This document shows positions 48,721 to 57,470 of a stretch of 64,000 nucleotides of DNA, in pieces. The stretch's first letter is position 1; every line of letters begins with the position of its first letter. Origin of the DNA: an uncultured Veillonellaceae bacterium (GTDB lineage Bacteria; Bacillota; Negativicutes; Selenomonadales; Selenomonadaceae); NCBI GenBank assembly GCA_902801565.1, contig CADCIX010000013.1:1-64000 (forward strand), in the 5' to 3' direction. Under the pieces are notes generated by a model. The model was given only the letters and a program-made list of their open reading frames with translations, did not search any database and was not told where the DNA came from. The position numbers and the translations under genes were made by a program.

Positions 48721-49368
48721 TTACGTGCCTTCCGTCAGGAGGAAGAAGATTGCGGCAAGGCAGAAGTATGGGCCGTAAGCAAAGGCCTCCTGACGTTTTT
48801 TCTTCTTTGAGAGCAGCAGGAAAAGCGCAGCCAGGCCGCCGAGCAGGAGCCCGAGAACGACAATGCTTGGGAGGCGTTCGGAACCGAACCACAGTCCAAG
48901 GACGGCGATGAGCTTCACATCGCCGCCGCCAATCCCTCCCCGCGTCAAAATGGCGAGAAGCAAGAATGCCAGGCCCCCGAGGAAGCCCGACAGCAAGTGG
49001 TCAAGGACAGGCATCCCCAGCAAAAGAGTTGCTGCAAGGCCTGCAAGGGCAAAGGGAAGCAACATGGCATCGAAGATCACATATTGCTCGAAATCCGTGC
49101 AGGTAATGAGGAGCAGGAAAAACAAGGCGAGAAGCCCCCAGAAAAGCGCCTCGCCCTGCAGGAATCCCGCCAGATGAAAACCGCAAGACGCGCCGAGCAG
49201 GGAAAGCCAAAGGCGCCGATGGCGGGCACGCTGCCTTATGCCTTCGGGAAAGCTCAATATGCCCCTGGAACCGGCATAGAGGGTATCGATCCAGGCAGAG
49301 CCGAAGGAAACGAGGGCAAGGATGAGAAGCAGTGCAGCGCAAATGGGCAGGAGAGAGAGAGATGACAT
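48721..49368 (-). CDS. Type IV prepilin peptidase (TadV/CpaA-like)
   Basis: A 215-residue A24-family membrane aspartyl protease with about six helices. Catalytic Asp residues are visible in TCTDFEQYVIFD (about 92-103) and GGGDVKLIAVLG (about 150). The N-terminal Cys4 methyltransferase domain of PilD is absent, as in TadV. It would cleave the two Flp pilins and possibly TadE encoded downstream. ATG 49368 follows AAGGAGG; the longer open frame to 49596 has no supporting ribosome site. It is divergent from the rest of the pilus locus. Confidence 0.87.
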   Translation of the reverse strand: MSSLSLLPICAALLLILALVSFGSAWIDTLYAGSRGILSFPEGIRQRARHRRLWLSLLGASCGFHLAGFLQGEALFWGLLALFFLLLITCTDFEQYVIFDAMLLPFALAGLAATLLLGMPVLDHLLSGFLGGLAFLLLAILTRGGIGGGDVKLIAVLGLWFGSERLPSIVVLGLLLGGLAALFLLLSKKKKRQEAFAYGPYFCLAAIFFLLTEGT

Positions 49369-49487
49369 GGATGAAGCCTCCTTTTTGCAAAATGTTCCCT
49401 TGAATTGTAGCACAGACCGGGAATGGATGTACAGGCAATCCCTGGCAAGATTATTTGCCGGATGAATCAAGAACATTTGAGGGAAGG

Positions 49488-51191
49488 ATGAGTCATATGA
49501 TGCAGATACTGGGGGAGTGGGGAAAACGAGGCGTTGCCTTTTTGCTGCTTTTTGTTGGTGTCCTGATTCAAAGGTGGGATCTTGATTTTGACGCATGGTT
49601 CATCCTGAACGGTGGCCGTTATGTCATGGAACATGGCATTCCCCATGAAGAACCCTTCACGATGCATGAGGGACTGCATTTTGTCTTGGAACAATGGCTG
49701 ACGGGGGTTCTTTTCTGGAATGTATACGACAGCTTTGGCCCCATGGGACTCTTGCAGATGGTCTTTGTCATCTGTTGCGTCCTGATCTATGCATACTATC
49801 GCCTGTGCCTTTTGGTGAGCAATGGGAATCGGCAGGTGGCAACACTGATGGCTATGGTCGTTGGTATCGTGGCCGCCCCATTCTTTTTTGTGACACGGCC
49901 TCAGGTCATTTCCACACTGCTCTTTGTGTCAGAAGTGTTTTTGCTGGAACAATATGCCCGCAGAAACCAATGGAGGTGGCTCCTGCCTCTCCCGTTGCTC
50001 TCTCTGCTTCTCGTCAATCTTCATGCGGCCCTTTGGCCCATGCTGCTCATTCTGCTCCTTCCCTTTTTCGCTTCCTGGGGTGTGGGCAAGCTGGACGTGC
50101 TGCCAAGGGAATACCATGGCAAGTTTCCAGTGCTCCCCTTTGCTCTGGCTGCCCTGGGCATATTTGGGGCAGGTTTTTGCAATCCCTATGGGTGGGAGGC
50201 CATGTCCTTTGTTTTTTACTCCTATGATCCGGAGATTCACGGGCGCATTGGTGAGATTCATCCCGCAACAATACAAGGCTTTTTTGGAAAATTCTTTTTC
50301 GGCTGGATTCTCTTGCTGACCATCATCCAGGGACGGCATGCAATGCCCCTGCACTACATTCTGCTGACTTTTGGCACGGCGCTGATGGGGCTGTGTGCCC
50401 AGAGGAATGCCTTTCTGTTTTTCTTCCTCGGCACCTTTCCTTTGGCCTATGCAGCGCGGGAATGGAAATCCGTCTTGCTTTCCGGCAGACAGGGCATGGG
50501 AAGCCCTTTGCGGCTTTTGCCCTTTGTGATCCTATGCCTCCTGTTGGGACACCGGGCGCTTGTGGAGGGCACTATGGCAGGACTGCCCCCCATCGTGCTT
50601 TTCCTGTTCATTATTCTGGCACTTTGCCTCGTGTGTTACGTTTTTTGCTATACGGAAGAGGGGCGGAGGTTCAGTTTCAAAGTTCCCATGCTGCGGTTGA
50701 AGTGTGGGGCAATTCTTCTGTCCCTGTCTGCATTTTTAGGGTTCATCATCTACTATCCGAATTTGCATGGCGAGGATTTTGGGGCACAATATGAACCAAC
50801 GGTTGATTTTTTGCTGGAGAAGCAAGCTGCGTCGGATATCGTCCTTTGGACTGGCTTCAATACGGGGGCATATCCTGAATTTCGCGGCATCCGTTGCTAT
50901 GTGGATGCCCGCCCGGAAATATTCCTGCCCTCCAACAGTCACCAGGAGCATAATATAATTAAAGAATATTATGATTTGGTGGACGGGAAGATATATTACC
51001 GGGATTTTTTCCATCAGTATCATTTTACCCATGTACTGACGGTGGAGGCCGATGGAGTTGTGCATGCGATGCTGCCCTATGACGACGGCTTTCGCCTGAT
51101 CTATGAGCAGAAGGATGAGGCGGGCAATGTGCTTTGTCGCTTGTTCGAGATTGTGCGGGAGGAAGACGGTGCGGCAGGAAAAAAATTTTAG
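49488..51191 (+). CDS. Polytopic membrane protein, GT-C-like, function unknown
   Basis: A 567-residue protein with roughly ten to twelve membrane helices and a soluble C-terminal part (about 425-567). The region before helix 2, FDAWFILNGGRYVMEHGIPHEEP then LEQWLTGVLFW, resembles the first loop of GT-C-type glycosyltransferase-like proteins, where acidic residues bind lipid-linked sugars. The C-terminal part has WTGFNTGAYPEFRGIRCYVD. ATG 49488 touches its ribosome site; ATG 49497 has better spacing. It sits between the prepilin peptidase and cpaB, so a link to pilus glycosylation is possible but unproven. Confidence 0.62.
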   Translation: MSHMMQILGEWGKRGVAFLLLFVGVLIQRWDLDFDAWFILNGGRYVMEHGIPHEEPFTMHEGLHFVLEQWLTGVLFWNVYDSFGPMGLLQMVFVICCVLIYAYYRLCLLVSNGNRQVATLMAMVVGIVAAPFFFVTRPQVISTLLFVSEVFLLEQYARRNQWRWLLPLPLLSLLLVNLHAALWPMLLILLLPFFASWGVGKLDVLPREYHGKFPVLPFALAALGIFGAGFCNPYGWEAMSFVFYSYDPEIHGRIGEIHPATIQGFFGKFFFGWILLLTIIQGRHAMPLHYILLTFGTALMGLCAQRNAFLFFFLGTFPLAYAAREWKSVLLSGRQGMGSPLRLLPFVILCLLLGHRALVEGTMAGLPPIVLFLFIILALCLVCYVFCYTEEGRRFSFKVPMLRLKCGAILLSLSAFLGFIIYYPNLHGEDFGAQYEPTVDFLLEKQAASDIVLWTGFNTGAYPEFRGIRCYVDARPEIFLPSNSHQEHNIIKEYYDLVDGKIYYRDFFHQYHFTHVLTVEADGVVHAMLPYDDGFRLIYEQKDEAGNVLCRLFEIVREEDGAAGKKF

Positions 51192-51370
51192 GTTCCTTAG
51201 TATAGCACAAACAGGAATCGAAAACACAGTCATTTCCTCCTATAAAGCAGATTTAAAAAAATAGGACTTTCCTCCCAAGGTATTTGGGAAGATTTGTAGA
51301 AGTAACAAGGTAAGGATGTATTCTTAAATTTATTCAGATATTTATCCAACTATAGGGGAGGGACGCTTCG

Positions 51371-52339
51371 GTGAAACTGCCAAAAGTCGCGGAATCCATC
51401 ATGGAGTTCATTGAAGGCATGACACCGCGAGGACTGTTGCTTTTGTCTGCCGTGGCAGGGCTGCTGGCCTTTGGGCTCTTTTTCCTGGTGCTGTCCAGCA
51501 TCATGCCGGACAAGGGCCCGGAAAACCGGCCGGACATGGCCATGGTGAAGGTCGTCACGGTCAAACGGGACATTCCGGTACGGACGGAACTCAAGGAGGA
51601 AATGCTTCAAGTCATTGAAATGCCAAAGTCCGCTGTTCCGGAGGACGCCATAAAGGATATCAACGTTGTTCTGGGCAAGCCTGTCCGGTCCATGATTTTC
51701 AGCGGCGATATCCTCACGGCACGCAAATTGTTCCCCGACCAGAAAGAAGCGGGCTTTACCGGGACGATTCCCGCGAATTGCCGCGCCATTTCCCTCGCCA
51801 TTGACGATGTCACAGGTGTGGCGGGCTTTGCTCTTCCGGGGGATTATGTGGATGTCATGACGGTCTCGGACAAGGTCAAGGACGGCAAGGTGACGGGAGA
51901 GATCCTCCTGCAGAATGTATTGCTTCTCAGCATCAACAAGATTACCGATGCGGCAAATGCCGGCGGAGAAAAGGGCAAAGACAGCAAAGAAGGGGGCAAG
52001 GTTCAGGCGGTTGATTCCCTTGCCACTGCAACCCTGGCGGTGCTGCCGGAGGAAGCCCTTCGGCTGATGGTGGCCTCCCAGACAGGGAAGGTCTATCTGG
52101 TTCTGCGTCCCTTCCGCCCGGCCGAGCCCTACATCATCGATACGAACTACACCATTACCCTGAACCAGGGCAAAAAGGCAGAGACGGCCCCTGCAGCACC
52201 GATGCCGGTATCTGCACCGGTATCGGCGCCTGCACCGGCATATACCCCGCCGGCAGAGTCATACAGCGGTTCCTATGACGCATCTTATGCGGGTGGGAGC
52301 AGCATAGAAGTCATTCGGGGGACACAGTTCTCAAAGTAA
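51371..52339 (+). CDS. cpaB: Flp pilus assembly protein CpaB/RcpC
   Basis: A 322-residue protein with one membrane helix (GLLLLSAVAGLLAFGLFFLV, about 18-40) and a periplasmic SAF domain (about 55-130: VVTVKRDIPVRTELKEEML, RSMIFSGDILTARKLFP). LPGDYVDVMTVSDKVKDGKV near 158 is typical of CpaB. The C-terminal tail is rich in Pro, Ala, Ser and Tyr. It is thought to stabilise the secretin through the wall. The GTG start at 51371 follows GGGGAGGG. It opens the main pilus gene group. Confidence 0.9.
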   Translation: MKLPKVAESIMEFIEGMTPRGLLLLSAVAGLLAFGLFFLVLSSIMPDKGPENRPDMAMVKVVTVKRDIPVRTELKEEMLQVIEMPKSAVPEDAIKDINVVLGKPVRSMIFSGDILTARKLFPDQKEAGFTGTIPANCRAISLAIDDVTGVAGFALPGDYVDVMTVSDKVKDGKVTGEILLQNVLLLSINKITDAANAGGEKGKDSKEGGKVQAVDSLATATLAVLPEEALRLMVASQTGKVYLVLRPFRPAEPYIIDTNYTITLNQGKKAETAPAAPMPVSAPVSAPAPAYTPPAESYSGSYDASYAGGSSIEVIRGTQFSK

Positions 52340-52369
52340 CGATTCCAAAGCGAAAGCGAGCGAGAAATC

Positions 52370-53980
52370 ATGAATTCATGGGGAATACGGGCAGGCCTTC
52401 TTGCAGGAGCCCTGGTTTGTGCCACGCCGGTGGCAATGGCCGCAACGACTCTGAGCATAGGAATGAACGAATACTTCCATTTCGCGGCACATGGCGTTGT
52501 CAGCCGGATTGCCGTGGGTAATCCGGAGGTTGCGGATGTCACGCTCTTGTCGGACGACACGGAATTCCTGATTGTTGGGAAAAAGGCGGGAACCACAACC
52601 CTTCTGGTTTGGTATGAGAACGGGCTTCTGGAAGAGTACGTTATCGGTGTCAGCCTGGATGACGCCGGACAGAGCTATATCATCCAGCAGGCCATCGGGC
52701 TGCCTCATGTCAAGGTCCGTGTGATCATGAGCGGGGAAAACCCCCGCATCCTTCTGGAGGGCACGGTGAAAGACCAGGTGGAGCATGACCGTGCTGTGAA
52801 GATTGCAAGTCTCTACAGCGGCGACAATGAAACGACGGAGACGAAATACGGCAATGATGACGGCGGCTTCGAGTACGATCTCGCCTACCGTTCGGCCCGT
52901 ACCTATGCCAATGTGGTGGATCTCCTGCAGATACAGAATCCAACGCAGATCCGTCTGGAGACACAGATCATCGAGGTATCCTACAACAAGGATGATACCT
53001 ATGGTACCCTGTTCCATTCTGCCACGGCCAAGACCATGGATACGGATACCGGCTTTACCACGGTGACGGCAGGGGCTGCAGGAACTTTTTACGGTGGCGA
53101 GGATTTCGCCAATTTGCACGATACCGGCTTCTGGCTGCTGGATCATTTCAGCCGGGTGAATGCCACCATCGACCTGCTGCTCAAGGACGGAAAGGCAAGG
53201 ATACTTTCCCGGCCCAATATCTCCACGCTGAGCGGGGCCAAGGCGAAGATACACATTGGAGGCAGCCTGCCTTTCCCAAAGGACAGCGGCAACAGCAGCA
53301 CCACCTTTGAGTGGAAGGACTACGGCATCCGCCTCAACATCATTCCCGTCATGGAATCCGACCATAGGATCACGGCGGAGGTTCATGCAGAGGTCAGTGC
53401 GCCGGATTACACCCGGACCATCCAGACCTCGGCGGGAACGGTGCCCTCCATGCGCTCCAGGAATGTTCATTCCCTTGTCCACATGGATGAAGGCTATACC
53501 ATGATCATCGGCGGCCTCCTGAGTTCGGAGGATGCCAAGAGCGTCCAGAAGATACCACTTCTCTCCAGCATCCCCATCATCGGCGAGTTCTTCAAGCATA
53601 CCAGCAAGACCAACGAAAAGAGGGAGCTGATCATTCTCGTCACTCCACGGGTGATTGACGGTGACACTCCTGCGGAGATGTCGGACAAGATGAGGGAATG
53701 GTATGCCCAGAACGAATACGAGGCACGGAATCGCAACCAGGTGGATGTGAACAATCCGCCTTTGCCGGAGAAGGAAGCAAAGAAAGAAGAGGAAAGGGAC
53801 CTGGAAAGAAAGACGCCGGACAGGACCACCCCGGAGGCGAGGGCGGCGGAACAAAGAGAGGAAGTATCCGCCGCAAGGATTGCGGAAGAGGCAGCAGGAT
53901 TTGGGATCGTGGATACTTCGCCAAGCCAGCCGATCCAGCCCGGCAGCTATCAGAGATTCAATGATGTCGCTACACCCTGA
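52370..53980 (+). CDS. cpaC: Outer-membrane secretin CpaC/RcpA
   Basis: A 536-residue secretin with a signal peptide to about residue 24. The N-terminal pilus-formation domain is visible in GVVSRIAVGNPEVADVTLLS and FLIVGKKAGTTTLLVWYENG. Next comes a BON-like segment, then the secretin core: RLETQIIEVSYNKDDTYG, LLLKDGKARILSRPNISTLS, PFPKDSGNSSTTFEWKDYGI and GGLLSSEDAKSVQKIPLLSS. The last 90 residues are highly charged and probably disordered. It forms the outer-membrane pore for the Flp pilus. Confidence 0.93.
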   Translation: MNSWGIRAGLLAGALVCATPVAMAATTLSIGMNEYFHFAAHGVVSRIAVGNPEVADVTLLSDDTEFLIVGKKAGTTTLLVWYENGLLEEYVIGVSLDDAGQSYIIQQAIGLPHVKVRVIMSGENPRILLEGTVKDQVEHDRAVKIASLYSGDNETTETKYGNDDGGFEYDLAYRSARTYANVVDLLQIQNPTQIRLETQIIEVSYNKDDTYGTLFHSATAKTMDTDTGFTTVTAGAAGTFYGGEDFANLHDTGFWLLDHFSRVNATIDLLLKDGKARILSRPNISTLSGAKAKIHIGGSLPFPKDSGNSSTTFEWKDYGIRLNIIPVMESDHRITAEVHAEVSAPDYTRTIQTSAGTVPSMRSRNVHSLVHMDEGYTMIIGGLLSSEDAKSVQKIPLLSSIPIIGEFFKHTSKTNEKRELIILVTPRVIDGDTPAEMSDKMREWYAQNEYEARNRNQVDVNNPPLPEKEAKKEEERDLERKTPDRTTPEARAAEQREEVSAARIAEEAAGFGIVDTSPSQPIQPGSYQRFNDVATP

Positions 53981-53991
53981 AACGGGAGGGA

Positions 53992-54810
53992 ATGAGGATG
54001 GAGGAAGGTCGCAGAGGCATTGTCGCCACGGTATTCAGCACGGCCTCGGCGGTGGGCAAGACACTCATCGCCATCAATATGGCCGCAGAACTGGTTCGGG
54101 AGGGTTATCATGTCTGCCTGGTAGATCTGGATCTGCAGTTCGGCGACGTGGCAAATTACCTGCACCTGGAGGCGGAGTATTCCCTGGCAGACGCCCAGCG
54201 GGAGGCCAAGACGAACACGGAGGGCTTCGATGTCAAGAAATTCCTGACGGTGTACGGTTATCAGGGATGGAGTTTCTATGTCCTTCCTGCCCCCTTTGCC
54301 CTGGAAGAGGCCTATAACATCTCCACTCCGGCCGTGCAGCACATCCTGCAGCAGCTCCAGCTCGACTTTGACTTCGTTGTGGTGGACACCACATCGGCCT
54401 TCAGCGAGATGAACCTGGCGGTCATGGACATGAGCACCATCATCACCTTCCTGGGCATCGTGGATTTCATTCCCACCATCAAGAACATGAAGATTGGCTG
54501 CGACACCATTCGCAGCCTGGGATATGAGGCCAACAAGATCCGCATCGTGCTCAACCGCAGCAATTCCAAGACGAAGATCGATCTGGCGGACGTGGAGCAG
54601 CTTTTGGGAGAGCCCTTCTATCATGTCCTCCCGAATGCCTTTGAGCCGGCCCGGAAGTCGATCCAGACGGGAGTGCCTCTGGTGTATTCCTCCACCAACG
54701 CCCTGTCCACGGAGCTCCGGGCATTGGTGGAACGCTACACGAACCGCACGTCAAGCCATGAGTCGAGTTCGTCGGGAGTCTCTTCCTGGTTCAAGAAGAT
54801 TTTCAATTGA
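53992..54810 (+). CDS. MinD-like ATPase of the Tad pilus (TadZ-like), without receiver
   Basis: A 272-residue MinD/ParA-superfamily protein. The P-loop STASAVGKTLIAINMA (about 16-31) lacks the first signature Lys of MinD-type KGGxGKT. Other motifs are VCLVDLDLQFGDVANYL (about 41) and FVVVDTTSAFSEMNLAVMD. Unlike the next gene it has no receiver domain. It ends SSWFKKIFN, a short amphipathic helix like the membrane-targeting tail of MinD. I infer a membrane-localised polar positioning factor for pilus machinery. Start at ATG 53992 or 53998, after AACGGGAGGGA. Confidence 0.82.
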   Translation: MRMEEGRRGIVATVFSTASAVGKTLIAINMAAELVREGYHVCLVDLDLQFGDVANYLHLEAEYSLADAQREAKTNTEGFDVKKFLTVYGYQGWSFYVLPAPFALEEAYNISTPAVQHILQQLQLDFDFVVVDTTSAFSEMNLAVMDMSTIITFLGIVDFIPTIKNMKIGCDTIRSLGYEANKIRIVLNRSNSKTKIDLADVEQLLGEPFYHVLPNAFEPARKSIQTGVPLVYSSTNALSTELRALVERYTNRTSSHESSSSGVSSWFKKIFN

Positions 54811-54831
54811 TGTTGGCGGAGGTGCTGACAA

Positions 54832-55953
54832 GTGGATTACCGGGTCATTTTGATCGAGAACAACCGGGTGATGCTGGAGCGCCTGTCCAGCGTGGTCCGC
54901 GGCATCGATGGCTATGAGCTCGATGCCCGCTACCAGCAGGCAGGGGATGCTCTGGGACAGGGAAAGATGTTCCAGCCGAACCTCATCCTTCTGGATATCG
55001 ATGTACCTCAGAATCTGGCATTGATTCCAGAGTTCACCGATGCTTTTCCGGGGGCGGCACTCCTTTGCCTCAGCAGCAATTGGAATGCCAACAATGCGGC
55101 GCAGATCGTGAAGGCCGGCGCCAAAGGCTATCTGCTCAAGCCCTTCACGGCACAGGAATTCATCGAGGCCGTCCATACCTTTGGCAGGAGCGGCATGGCG
55201 GCATCCTCGGAGACACTGGCCTTCTTCAGCCCCAAGGGAAAGAGCGGCAAGACGACGCTGGTGGCAAACCTCGCCCTGAGCCTTGCACGGAAAAGCGGAG
55301 AGGGCGTTGGCATCATCGATGCGGACCTGCAGTTCGGGGACATGGCGGTCTTCTTCAATCTCTCCCCTCAGAGCACCATCGTGGAGGCGGTGCGGGATAT
55401 CGAATTCCTCTCCCCCATCACATTGAACTCCTATTTCCTGGAGGTGCCGGAGGTGGACAACCTTCGCATTCTCTGCGGCACGAAAAAGCCGGATTATGCG
55501 GAGCTGGTGGACATCGAGCCCTTCGAGGAAGTGGTGCGCATGGCCCAGAGCCTGTTCCGCTATGTGCTCATCGACCTGCCTCCGGGGTTCAATCCCGTTT
55601 CGATATCGGCGGCGGAGCTTTCCACCCAGACCTATCTCGTGGCCATGATTGGCGGCGGCTTTGAGATACAGCATATGAGACGGGCCATGGAAATTTTCAA
55701 GGCATGGCCGGATTACGGGAAGCGGGTCAAGCCCGTGTTCACCCGGGTGGAGCCCTGCACGGACGAGCAGCGCCAGTGGCTGTCCAGGGAGATGGATTTC
55801 CCCGTGGATGCCATCCTTCCCAATGAGTACCTGCTGGTGTCGGCAGCGGCCAACAATGGCCGCATGGCGGTGGACAACCGCTCCGGCACGGTGTTTGCGG
55901 ACAATATCAACCGTCTGGCCGATGAGATCATCGGGCGGCGGAAGATGAGGTGA
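54832..55953 (+). CDS. cpaE: CpaE/TadZ-type ATPase with N-terminal receiver domain
   Basis: A 373-residue protein. The receiver-like domain (about 1-115) has LILLDIDVP with a conserved Asp near 55 and LLKPF with the conserved Lys, but the acidic pocket reads ENN. The ATPase domain (about 130-360) has FFSPKGKSGKTTLVANLALS, retaining the signature Lys, plus IIDADLQFGDMAVFF and YVLIDLPPGFNP. CpaE-type proteins place the Tad machinery at the pole. GTG 54832 follows GGCGGAGGTG. It overlaps tadB by 4 bases. Confidence 0.9.
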   Translation: MDYRVILIENNRVMLERLSSVVRGIDGYELDARYQQAGDALGQGKMFQPNLILLDIDVPQNLALIPEFTDAFPGAALLCLSSNWNANNAAQIVKAGAKGYLLKPFTAQEFIEAVHTFGRSGMAASSETLAFFSPKGKSGKTTLVANLALSLARKSGEGVGIIDADLQFGDMAVFFNLSPQSTIVEAVRDIEFLSPITLNSYFLEVPEVDNLRILCGTKKPDYAELVDIEPFEEVVRMAQSLFRYVLIDLPPGFNPVSISAAELSTQTYLVAMIGGGFEIQHMRRAMEIFKAWPDYGKRVKPVFTRVEPCTDEQRQWLSREMDFPVDAILPNEYLLVSAAANNGRMAVDNRSGTVFADNINRLADEIIGRRKMR

Positions 55954-56933
55954 AACAAGACATGATTATCGTGGCAGCCGTCGTCTGCGGCATTCTGATC
56001 TTCCTGATGTTCGTGTTCTTCCTGGAATACGCTAGGCGAAACAAGTCGGCCATCAGCCAGAGAATGCGCTACTATGCCGATGCGGCCCCCCGTCCCGTGG
56101 ATATGACGGCACCCCAGCCCCAGGAGAATTTCGCGAACTATCTGATGAACATGGTGCGAAACCTTGCCCGGAAGCTGCAGAACGTGCGAAAGGCCGAGAG
56201 TCTGGATTTCAAGATGCAGCAGGCGGGACTCCCCATCCTTGGCTCTGAGTTCCTGGTCATTGCCTTTTTCGGAGCCGTGGCAGCGGGCGTGGCCACACTG
56301 CTTCTGACGTTGCAGCCTTTTTCCGCAGTTTTGGTGGGCGTTGCAGCCCTCGCCGGGGAATGGTTCTATATACTCTATCGCATCAATCATCGACGCACGG
56401 CCTTCGTGAACCAGTTGGGGGACTGCCTCACCATGGTGGCCAATGCCATGCGGGCCGGGTTCAGCTTCCTGCAGGCCATGGACCTGGTGTCCAAGGAAAT
56501 GGAGCCCCCCATCAGTGAGGAGTTCGCCCATGTCATGCGGGAGATGAACCTGGGTGCACGGATCGAAAAGGCACTGGACGACATGGACAAACGGGTGGAC
56601 AGCCCGGACTTCTCCCTGATGGTAACCGCCGTTCTCATCCAGCGGCAGGTCGGAGGAAACCTCGCCCAGATTCTCGATACCATCAGCGACACCATCAACG
56701 AGCGCATTCGCATGCGCCGGGAGGTTATGGCATTGACCGCCCAGGGGCGTGCCTCTGGCTGGGTATTGGCCGCCCTGCCTGTTGGACTGGCAGGGATTCT
56801 TTCCGTTGTAAATCCGGGATATCTTACGCCTCTCCTTGAGGATCCCATCGGGAGGATGGCGATTGCAGGTGCCCTTGTGATGGAAGTCATCGGGTTCCTC
56901 GTCATCCAGCGCGTTGTGGATATTGAGGTTTGA
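55950..56933 (+). CDS. tadB: Flp pilus inner-membrane platform protein TadB
   Basis: A 327-residue T2SSF-family membrane protein. Helix near 3-25, a pair near 100-135, and a C-terminal pair (VLAALPVGLAGILSVV, MAIAGALVMEVIGFLVI). The F domain lies at about 150-275, with LTMVANAMRAGFSFLQAMDL and EEFAHVMREMNLGARIEKAL. GTG 55950 overlaps cpaE (ATGAGGTGA region). It pairs with TadC, encoded 2.4 kb downstream, to form the platform for Flp assembly. In most tad loci tadB follows tadA; here it precedes the pilins. Confidence 0.9.
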   Translation: MKQDMIIVAAVVCGILIFLMFVFFLEYARRNKSAISQRMRYYADAAPRPVDMTAPQPQENFANYLMNMVRNLARKLQNVRKAESLDFKMQQAGLPILGSEFLVIAFFGAVAAGVATLLLTLQPFSAVLVGVAALAGEWFYILYRINHRRTAFVNQLGDCLTMVANAMRAGFSFLQAMDLVSKEMEPPISEEFAHVMREMNLGARIEKALDDMDKRVDSPDFSLMVTAVLIQRQVGGNLAQILDTISDTINERIRMRREVMALTAQGRASGWVLAALPVGLAGILSVVNPGYLTPLLEDPIGRMAIAGALVMEVIGFLVIQRVVDIEV

Positions 56934-56959
56934 ACTGCTTTCCAAAGGCGGTGTGGAAC

Positions 56960-57124
56960 TTGTTTCAGCAAGATGGATGGTCAGAAAAGGGACAGGGACT
57001 GGTGGAATACGCCCTTGTGCTGGCCGCAGTGGTGGTCATTGCCACGGCGGTGGTACACAGTGAGATGCTCCAGCAAGCGACAGATGCCGTGTTTGCCTCT
57101 GTGGCCGCTTTGTTCGGGGGATGA
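56960..57124 (+). CDS. Flp-type pilin 1
   Basis: A short pilin, 54 residues from TTG 56960 (AAAGGCGG lies 8 bases upstream) or up to 64 from TTG 56930, which overlaps the tadB stop. The leader ends DGWSEKG, and the mature part begins QGLVEYALVLAAVVVIATAV with Glu5 and Tyr6 as in all Flp pilins; cleavage by the prepilin peptidase is expected after the Gly. The tail is VFASVAALFGG. Its weak start suggests lower expression than the second pilin. Confidence 0.82.
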   Translation: MFQQDGWSEKGQGLVEYALVLAAVVVIATAVVHSEMLQQATDAVFASVAALFGG

Positions 57125-57210
57125 GCGCTTTTTGGTATCCGGCCAGGGGAAGGGATTCCTAACGGCTTGATATAGAGAAATATTTATGTGTTTTAAGGAG
57201 GGGATTTTCT

Positions 57211-57393
57211 ATGAAGGAAATCATCGAGTATCTCAAGGCAAGGTATCTGAGTGAGAAGGGCCAGGGTATTGTCGAGTATGCATTGATCCTTGCGTTTGTC
57301 GTGGTTGTTGCGGCGGCAATCACCCAGAGCGGCGACTTGAAGACGGGCGTCCAGAATGCCTTTGACAGCATGGCGAATGCATTCAAAAAATAA
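57211..57393 (+). CDS. Flp-type pilin 2 (probable major pilin)
   Basis: A 60-residue Flp pilin. The leader MKEIIEYLKARYLSEKG is cut before QGIVEYALILAFVVVVAAAI, with the conserved Glu5-Tyr6. The soluble tail is TQSGDLKTGVQNAFDSMANA then FKK. ATG 57211 has a near-perfect TAAGGAGGGG ribosome site, and the gene is followed by a strong hairpin without a T run; both point to high expression. It differs clearly from pilin 1, so the pilus may be composite. Confidence 0.9.
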   Translation: MKEIIEYLKARYLSEKGQGIVEYALILAFVVVVAAAITQSGDLKTGVQNAFDSMANAFKK

Positions 57394-57417
57394 GCCCCAG
57401 AACAAAGTATATGCTCC

Positions 57418-57452
57418 GCAAAGGGCCTCCTGGATTCAGGAGGCCGCTTTGC
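57418..57452 (+). promoter_or_regulatory. Intercistronic hairpin behind the major pilin
   Basis: GCAAAG+GGCCTCCT pairs with AGGAGGCC+CTTTGC, a 14-bp stem with one bulged G and a 6-base loop. No T run follows, and tadE begins 18 bases later. It probably protects the pilin mRNA end or lowers read-through, as behind other highly expressed pilins. Confidence 0.7.
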
Positions 57453-57470
57453 CAAAGGGGAGGACTGGAC

